DNA of 64,000 bases, from the NCBI GenBank assembly GCA_021234155.1, contig JAJEKV010000019.1:2548697-2612696 (forward strand), read 5' to 3'. The DNA comes from Isoetes taiwanensis. Taxonomy: Eukaryota; Streptophyta; Lycopodiopsida; Isoetales; Isoetaceae. Below the pieces are notes generated by a model. It saw nothing but the letters and a program-made list of their open reading frames with translations. It did not search any database and was not told the DNA's origin. Every line of letters begins with the position of its first letter. Position 1 is the stretch's first letter. Positions 56,796-64,000 of the stretch are shown piece after piece. Both the position numbers and the translations under genes were made by a program.

Positions 56796-58160
56796 TATAA
56801 GTATGTCAATGTATTAGAAACTTGAGATCTTCCAGAGGATGTATTTTGTTGTCCCTGTTCTCTTCTCTTTTGAATTCTTATTTTACTACCATTAACTCTT
56901 GTCCACCTTGTCTTTTGCTGATAAGATATTGGACAAGTATGCATATCATTATCATAATTATTATAATTAATGTAATTATGATTATTATACTGCCGAAAAT
57001 TCTGTTGAGAACAATTCTGCAAATCATCATCCTTTTTATAACTATCTGGATATGAATTATCTTTTTAAATCCATAGCTCACTGTTAGCCGGACCAGTTTC
57101 CAAATTACTTCCTTTGACATTCTCGACAACATCAACATACTATCACGGATATGAATTATCTTTTAAGTGGCGTTGTAAATGTTAGAGATGCGAGTTTCCA
57201 CCATTTCTTTGGACATTTCTCTGGACAACATCAACATTACATACTTGTGATTTCCCTTGACAACTCATTGGGAAAAATGCCTGGAATTGCAATTCTGACA
57301 ATAAGCTGGCAATCCCACCCACCTTAGTTGAAGGCTAATTTGTTTGCCATAGAAGTCAATTAGAGGAATGGAGGTGGGAACAGCTTTAGAGATGTCTAAT
57401 TGAATATAAAATTTGGGAGGCTTATATGGTGAGTATTCAGCAATAATATATGTTCTAAAGGAATTGAAAATGGTAGAAAAGCACTCTTCATTCCAGTAAA
57501 TAGGACTTAGCTCACCCATACTTAGAGAGGCAATATAGAATTTTCCAAAGTCGTTGATAGGAAGCAGTGGATTCCATTTGAGAAAGAAAAGTTGGAATGT
57601 GTCAAAGGTTGATCTGGCTATTTTCAACAGAAAGTTTGCAGTTCTCGAGTTTGCATATTCAACTAGGAGGTAGGGATATTTTAACGAGTAAATGGAATTA
57701 ATTGTGATCCCTTTATGAAGCTTTAACAAATGATCCCATAGCTTATCTATGCCGGCTCCAACTTTATCCACACAAATAATAACTGTTGTGTTTGAAAGAG
57801 ATTCTATCTTTGAGGCAATAGCAATGGAATTTAACTTAATACCTCACGAAAACAATTATTTGGTTGGAGTAAACTTATTTACCAAATTGTTGAACTCCAC
57901 GGCCGGTATTGTCCGGTCGGGATAGGTTGAAAGCGAGGTCTAGAGGTTGCACCATTAGGAATTAGTACTCCCTCCACATTCAGAGCAGATACAATGCCAG
58001 AGGGGCCTAGATCTTTGGATAGATTGTACCATTGAGGCACGTCAGAAGAGAAAGGATCCATATCTTTAGAACAAAAGTTTAAGTCAGCGAAATCCCCAAA
58101 TTTGAAAAGATCGGACCTCTGAGAGGAAGGCGGTAGCATGAACTTGTGAAGAAAAATCAA
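55428..58160 (-). mobile_element. LINE ORF1 (DUF4283-like plus zinc knuckle), minus strand
   Basis: The 168-codon frame at 57,265-57,771 carries the gag-like core: LLVEYANSRTANFLL, FYIASLSMGELSPIYW, PPKFYIQLDISKAVP and then RWVGLPAYCQNCNSRH, the start of a CCHC-type knuckle. An N-terminal part is at 57,879-58,160. A basic, Asn/Gln-rich linker (56,747-57,022) follows. The C-terminal end (KCSNKFQVLNFSDEI, 55,428-55,500) is typical of plant LINE ORF1. The linker is lengthened by the tandem duplication. I do not see ORF2 to the left. Confidence 0.7.
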
Positions 58161-59000
58161 GGCATTTGCATTTAAGGTTGGGCCAGTATTTAGTTTTTTT
58201 GGGTAATTTGAATTTTTAAAAATTATGGCCTTCTCGAAAAAGCACAGGGCGAAACAACAGAAGGCTTAAAAAAGGGAGGGAATGTAATAGATTTGAAGCA
58301 ACAGAGATTCTAAGGCTAAACTAATTTTAATTCAATATTAATGGGAAGGGGAACCGACTAATCATCAGATAATTGCAAACAACAGACATCTTGATTCTAG
58401 AAAACTAGTTTAGTTATTGAAGCTTTCAAGTTCTCGCAGCAGCAATTTATTGCATACTTTCACACTGATTCTACTCTCTGAATTATCACTGAATACCCAA
58501 AAGATACCTGTAGCCGAAATGTTTGTATGTCCCACAAATTCTTCTAACCAGGCTTTAGTTATTTTAGTTTCAAATTCAGTATTGCTTGGAGTGAATGAGT
58601 ATTCCACAAAGAAAAGCTTTGATGGAAAGGCTTGCTCGATAATGAGACTATTTCCAAGATCCAAGGTGCTGCCTTTTAGAAAACCACAAGTTAGCTTGGA
58701 TTCTTGCTTCACAATTGTAAAGATTTTATACTCCATTTGTAGCTTAGGAAATCAAGAATCATATGTGAGCCACCCCTCTACAAAGGCACGATTTCTATCT
58801 TAGATCACCGAGAATTTGCTTTCTCCCATTTTATTTTGCCAAGAAAACACTTCAAACAGAAAATATAGGATAAAGAACTTCCATCTACACCTTCTATAAT
58901 CCTAAAAATTTTTTTATCTACACTGTTATCATCCTTACTTCTAGCAAGTTTAGCAAGACCATTCTTGATCCAGCGAAGAAGGCGGTATTTTGGCAATTTT
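58161..59000 (-). other. Unidentified minus-strand coding remains
   Basis: Frames at 58,410-58,736 and 58,805-58,996 are open and not simple in composition (AWLEEFVGHTNISATGIFWV; LLRWIKNGLAKLARSK). I do not recognise the family. They may be the 5' leader or another part of the LINE whose ORF1 lies to the left. Confidence 0.3.
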
Positions 59001-59420
59001 GGAGGGGAAAGTAGGTATTTATTTAATTAAAGTGGGACTCATTCCATTCCCATTTTTTGAACACGGTTAATTTACATAAAAGTAGCACCCCAGAGCCGAA
59101 AACTATCCTTAGTGAATTTTTGGACCAAGCTGCGAATCCAGAAACATGTTTTGCGGTTTTCCAGTTAGCGGTGAGAACAAAAAGCAATGCAAGCTAGAAA
59201 CAAAGGAAATTCATTAAAGTTTGAAACCAAAGATGTAGTTGAAAAGAATTTTTATTAATAAATTGAGAAGAGCAGATACAATGTATTTTTACACACATGG
59301 ACCTTGAGACCATATGGCCGGTCTTCTTTGTCCTCTGATTACATCATCTTGAGTGAGTGGTCCACCTTAGAGGATTAACTTGTAAAGCTTCTTCATGCAC
59401 GTCTGTAAGCCTTGGGGAAC
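59000..59420 (-). mobile_element. Possible LTR-like 3' end region
   Basis: Read on the minus strand, a stretch with CTCTTCTCAATTTATTAATAAA then a pyrimidine/AT-rich tail resembles the R/U5 region of plant LTRs. No matching second LTR or priming site was found, so this is weak. Confidence 0.3.
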
Positions 59421-62400
59421 CCGGCTTTGAAGAGTGTGGAATGCCTCCGCGTGGAGTGCCTCACGGAGCTACGGCCGACCTGTCCACCCAGAGCTACTCC
59501 ACTTTTCGCCTCGGCGAACCTTTCGCCCGAATATGCTCCTTCCCCAACCTCTCTCTAGTGGATGTTATGCAATGCTTGCAATATGCCTTGAGCTTCACGG
59601 ACATTCTCTTTGTTTTGCAGCACATTCTTTATCCAGGTGTGTGGCAAACCTCTGAATTAGCGAGCAACAACGTCCCCAGTAGGGGCAAGAGTGTAGCGTG
59701 GCCAGGGATAAATGCGGAAACGGTATTTCTTAGGCCTTGGGCGGATGCATTATGCGCTGGGCGGTCTACGCTGTGATACTGGCGGGATACGTCTTCGGGG
59801 TATGGGATGCGTGCCTAAACCACACACGGAGCAAGGAGAGTATGATTAGCAATTACGGTGCCGTTAGTCAAAGCGAGAAAAGAATGTTGAAATCAAATTA
59901 CAACGAGGAGAACATTCATTCCATACAAGCGCATCCAATGGCGTGGGAAGTAGTGTCTTTCTCATTCGCCCGAGAGAGTGAGAAAAGGTATAAAGAATCA
60001 ATTACAACCATTCTCATTAGAATATGTGGATTTGCATCCAATCCTACGGAAGCATACAAATGCTTTTGTCAGCGAGACAATCAGCGTACCTTTTCATTCG
60101 CGAGAATTCGAGAAAGAACCCCGAAAACAATGTACAAAAGCATTATCATAATAGATTGTACAAGCATTTCATCAACACGACAAGCATGCCTTTCTGCGAC
60201 TGCGTGAGTCGAAAGGCATCAACTCAATATACAAGTATATTCATTACAAAATGGTCAATACACAATGTTCACGTTAGATTGCAATATTCACACAATTTGA
60301 CTATCACGAAGCGGTCCTCTTCTTGTTCACCAAAGTATTTGTCGTCCATAGCTTTCATGATGAAACGCTCTGGATCGGGTTCAGTGAGGCTCGGATGGAT
60401 TAAGTAAGCACATGGCCGGGAATGGCGAAGAGGGATTCGCCAAGACGGACAGGTCCGAAGGACAACCACCTATCCGTCTCTCATATTCTTGGTCGATATG
60501 AAAAGCCTTAATGATTGTATTTTAGCGGCGTTATGATACTTGTAGTCGTCTATGATCGGCGTGTTGTGTTTGCCATAGTCAGAATTGCTCATAAACCACA
60601 TCCAGCCTTTTCACCGTGCAGGCACCCCTTTTGTGATGGCTGGATGGGGTCCTTCACATGCTTTCGACCCTTCGTTTCCCCAAGCGAACTTGAACTTCAA
60701 AACTGAAATGCCGAGAACACACCAAGAACGGTATTAATATTTTTTCTTTGCCATACAAGACCATATGCCCACTTGAATCCACAGGTACCGAGGGCACCAT
60801 TCAATAATTTCCCCTTAGCTCTAGGCCTGGATACGATTTATGCTCTGTTTTCATTGGGATCTCGCGAGGTGTTAATCACCGGGGCGTCTTTGTCGTGGTA
60901 TCGCAGCTAATACTCCATTTGGCGTCAAATATTACACAAGCTTGGTGGGACCGGAAATTTGGATCCCGATTGGGTTTGGCTCGACCATATTTCGGTTCAT
61001 CGGGGATCCCAAATCTTGGGGATCATTATCTTTTCGGGGTTCTTTAAAGGTACGTGGCGGTGTCTTGCTACGGATTGTCTTTGTCCTTTTCATTCTCCTA
61101 CACTTAGCGTGAACGGTACTTAATGTGAGCAATGATCAGTCGTTGAGCTGGAATTCCCACGAAATGATGACATGTCGGAAAGGAAACTTAATGAAGAGTT
61201 TTCGACTTCGCGGTCGAGAATGAAAAAGGTATTGAAGGAAGCGAGAGTTTTCTCATTTCCTTGAGTCGAGCAAATAGAACAAAATAAACTCACCCCTCAA
61301 TCTCGGGTTTTCAATAATGTTTTTAGGCAGCGATACGGTCCAAACCCGACATCCTGCGTCTCTGTCGGCTTTGTCTCCCCTGCGTCCTGCGTCGTCTTTC
61401 TTGCTTCCATTTGTCTTCCCTCCCCTTGAAATGCTCATGAAGCAGATCCGGGGCCTCATTTGAATGGTTTCCAACCATGTCCTTATTTCCAACCACGGAT
61501 ATAGGGTTTCATTCCAAACGGCATAGCCCACGAGAGAACATGCCATTCATGTACCACTCGCATACAATTTGATCTTCCTGCGACCAAAATTTGGTTGTAA
61601 ATTACTTGATAACTCTTGGTGGGATAGAGGGATATTCTATGTATAGGACGGTCGCACCATCTTTGCTGACCTTGTCCATCGATGGAACATCACCAGGTGG
61701 GCGGCTTTGCTCCGGGGTTCCATACGCTCTTGAGAGATCGCGGGCATTCGAGATAATGATGCTTTCGCTAGACCACCACTTATCGAGGTCGGCCAGCAAG
61801 TCGGCGAAATCAAAAACCAAAACTATGTTGGCAAAGCTTGGTGCCGGCAAGCCAAGTCACGCTCATGATCAAGTTAGGTACATATGGGTGCGAATAAGCA
61901 TTTGGTGAAGTTAATACTCGGTACGCCCATTGGGAGGCCGTGATTGTTTGATTGCCCGACATGCAAAAGACAAAGGCGAAAGTATCCAGATTGATTCATG
62001 TCGGAACCGTCTTGTACCAACTGCTCTATGTCGGCTTTGTCGCAGGGTGGGGTCTTGATCATATTGATGCTTGGAAATAGTGCAGCAGCGGTCAGGAGTT
62101 TGATTCAGGACCACCAAATCCCTTGTCCCAAAGTAACGAGGAAATGGGGGAGCTATAGATGCGCCTTAAATGGGACCACCGAATCAAGCTTCCTTTTCAA
62201 GAATTGCCTGGCATATTGAGGGAAAGGAAGGGGTTTTAACGTTAAGCTTCAGCTTGGTGTTGATGTAGAGGGTTGACATAGGCGGTTTCAATTCATCATG
62301 TCTTCCTCATCAAAAGGGCAGCCTTTTCCTTGTAATAATCAAAATCATAGTATTCATTAGATGCAGCGTTGCAGAACTCCATTGATAGCTTCTTCTGCGC

Positions 62401-62900
62401 CGCAGCCCCGTAAGCTTTAGGGCTGTGGCATAATCTTCGTCCTGCAATTTAGAACTCACAGTGTTCCCTTAGCGGGATTGTTCCCCTCCAAGATTTTGCC
62501 TTGTAGATTGGCGTTTCTTTGTCCGTGAGGCCACTGTATCCTCTTCATGAACTGCTTGTTGTCAAACAACTTGGGAGTCCGGCACCTTGGAAATTCTCAT
62601 TGCTTTGTCCTTGACTTGCCTCTTGTCCATTGAGCCCATATGTGGGTCCATTTCTCCCAAGACTTAGCCTCGATTGCTAAGAATGAGGTCATATTGATGC
62701 GAGAGAGACTCCACTCCTTGGTGTTTCCTCTTCTTCTTCTCCTCTTCTTCCTCTCCCTCGTCATCTTCCTGTCCCTCAGCCCGAGAACATATACGCATAG
62801 TTTCTCAGGTCTTCCACTTATCAGAGGGGCCACTGTTTCCCCTTTGGGGCGCTAAGGGACAACAATGCTTTCCAACTTTGTTGCCCTAAGCGTGTATGAT
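59421..62900 (-). mobile_element. Decayed repeat-derived coding DNA, unidentified
   Basis: GC content is higher than to the left. Minus-strand open segments recur at 60,269-60,469 (SLTEPDPERFIMKAMDDKYFG, ending CEYCNLT), 61,253-61,546, 61,602-61,850 (FDFADLLADLDKWW), 61,874-62,062 and 62,597-62,833 (a Lys/Arg-rich patch). They suggest one broken minus-strand protein-coding element, but no catalytic motif is visible. I cannot name the family. Confidence 0.35.
61195..61225. repeat. Isolated copy of the TTCTCGAC-type palindrome
   Basis: TTTTCGACTTCGCGGTCGAGAA folds on itself around TTCGCG and matches the cluster at 62,984-63,360. Confidence 0.65.
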
Positions 62901-62983
62901 CAGAGTCGGGATAAGGGCTGCATTGAGACAATGTACCAATGTAGGAGCGCTGAAAGTGAGCCAAAAGTAAATAGCCCACACGG

Positions 62984-63365
62984 GTTTTCTCGACTTCGCG
63001 GTGAGAAAAGTCCCTGAATATCTAATTTTCTTTTTTACTTCTGCGTTTCTCATTTCCTTGAGTAGAAGCTCTGCATCGCTTTGATTTTCTAAATTTTACC
63101 GGCACCGACTCGCGGTAAGAAACCCCGGTGATGTCGGCAAATGTGGGATGGGGCTTACCGACTTTCATGAGTGTTCGAGAAAGTCCCATAGTCTAATTTT
63201 CTTTTAGCATTAGGGTTTTCGACTCGCGAGTAGAAAGCTCCGCATCCTTTGATTTTTACGTGTTACTCACGGCTTTCTCGACTACGGCGGTCGAAACCCC
63301 GATGATATCGGCAAATGTTAGGATGGCGGGGCTTTCTCGACTTCAGCGGTCAGCGAAATAGAAAA
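62984..63365. repeat. Cluster of TTTCTCGACTTCGCGGTCGAGAAA-like palindromes in about 172-bp repeats
   Basis: Variants at about 62,984, 63,100, 63,210, 63,275 and 63,332 keep CGACT(T)CGCGGT with inverted flanks. A longer unit also recurs: TCTAATTTTCTTTT at 63,020 and 63,192, and TCGGCAAATGT at 63,134 and 63,308, about 172 bp apart. They lie in DNA without a recognised gene. Confidence 0.65.
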
Positions 63366-64000
63366 ACCGAGAGTTATTTACACCTTCGTACTTAGTGGCT
63401 TTTCTACATTTTGCTATTGTGTTACAGCGTTGGCTATCTTGCTTGATTCGGTTCTTGGCGTCTCGGCGAAGAACTCACACTCTAAGCAGCATATCTATCA
63501 GCGATCCTTTCGCGGCACCTCCTTCTCCGTCACGCAATACTTGAGCGCTGCTAAATCGCGTAGTCTACAGCCCAAAGAGCGGACACCACTTTTTTCCCGC
63601 CGGATCTTCCGCAGACTTCAGTGAACAACTCACTGTCGATCACCTTTAAAGGTATGACATCGCGGGCATTGGATCTACAGCGAGGATGTAAGCACCATCA
63701 GGTTGAGAATCGGCATGTGTCTTTGGATTAAATTCCACAATGGTTGAACGAGGCGACATCTCAGGTACAAACCTTAACCCAGTAGTCTAATGTCGGCTGA
63801 CTTGTGATATTCCCCAACGGATATCTTGAAATAGGCGACCATTTTCTGTGCCCCTCTACGTGAAATCCTGAAGTCTGATCATGCGAGGATTGGCGAGGTT
63901 TGGGGACTCGACCATATCTTAAGTCTCCTTAAATTATCGATTCCTCGGGTGTAGACGTCATCATCCCCATCTTTGTTTTGGTGGACTTTTTTGTGTATGA
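63366..64000. other. Right edge, unidentified repeat-like DNA
   Basis: Minus-strand fragments such as ALKYCVTEKEVPRK near 63,520-63,560 look like remnants of a coding element, but nothing is recognisable. Confidence 0.3.

Overview
The window looks like nuclear DNA of a land plant with a large, repeat-rich genome. The evidence is spliceosomal introns with GT-AG borders, an L1-type LINE family with a DUF4283-like ORF1 and a zf-RVT-like tail, a Copia element primed at TGGTATCAGAGC, a trihelix transcription-factor domain and a PHT4-type transporter fragment. I infer a fern or another non-flowering plant from the intron-bearing DUF72 gene, the Rep-type (HUH) transposons and the LINE types; that guess is moderate at best. 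Only two host genes look intact.

Layout. 1-6,570: a minus-strand LINE (ORF1 and endonuclease), apparently split at about 2,170/5,530 by a 3.3-kb segment with inverted ends and a 32-bp-period array of a 16-bp palindrome. 6,570-8,940: a short duplication and unassigned AT-rich DNA. 8,942-10,350: a four-exon DUF72 gene missing its 5' exon(s). 10,780-11,260: Harbinger-like MITEs. 11,300-14,070: a minus-strand transposon encoding a single-tyrosine HUH Rep protein. 14,350-17,515: a GC-rich inverted repeat and unidentified retroelement-like DNA. 17,515-26,660: a three-level nest, with a LINE (minus) split by a Copia element (plus), itself split by a second type of LINE (minus). 26,800-28,480: palindrome-rich DNA holding a PHT4 transporter fragment, then a 130-bp fold-back MITE. 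28,780-30,800: a decayed plus-strand second copy of the Rep-type transposon.

32,162-34,482: an intact three-exon minus-strand gene whose product joins a trihelix DNA-binding domain to a DJ-1/PfpI (isonitrile-hydratase-like) domain. 37,319-39,329: a 5'-truncated LINE with a 16-bp target-site duplication and a poly(A) tail. 42,400-49,490: a decayed, nearly full-length LINE. 51,545-52,210: another LINE 3' fragment. 52,230-52,740: strongly A/C-biased DNA. 52,830-56,800: two successive tandem duplications of about 0.8-1 kb. 55,430-58,160: a LINE ORF1 on the minus strand. 59,000-64,000: GC-richer, decayed, unidentified repeat DNA with clustered small palindromes.

The most interesting system is the pair of Rep-type transposons. 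The two divergent copies share an HLH (HUH) motif, a YCMK motif (catalytic Tyr plus Lys), a conserved C-terminal domain, a related 5' flank, and a 3' module made of a hairpin followed at once by a tRNA T-arm-like stem-loop. The hairpin stems differ in sequence but keep their pairing. They resemble the HUH-endonuclease elements described as Replitrons more than Helitrons, since no helicase is visible. The second notable gene is the trihelix-DJ-1 fusion.
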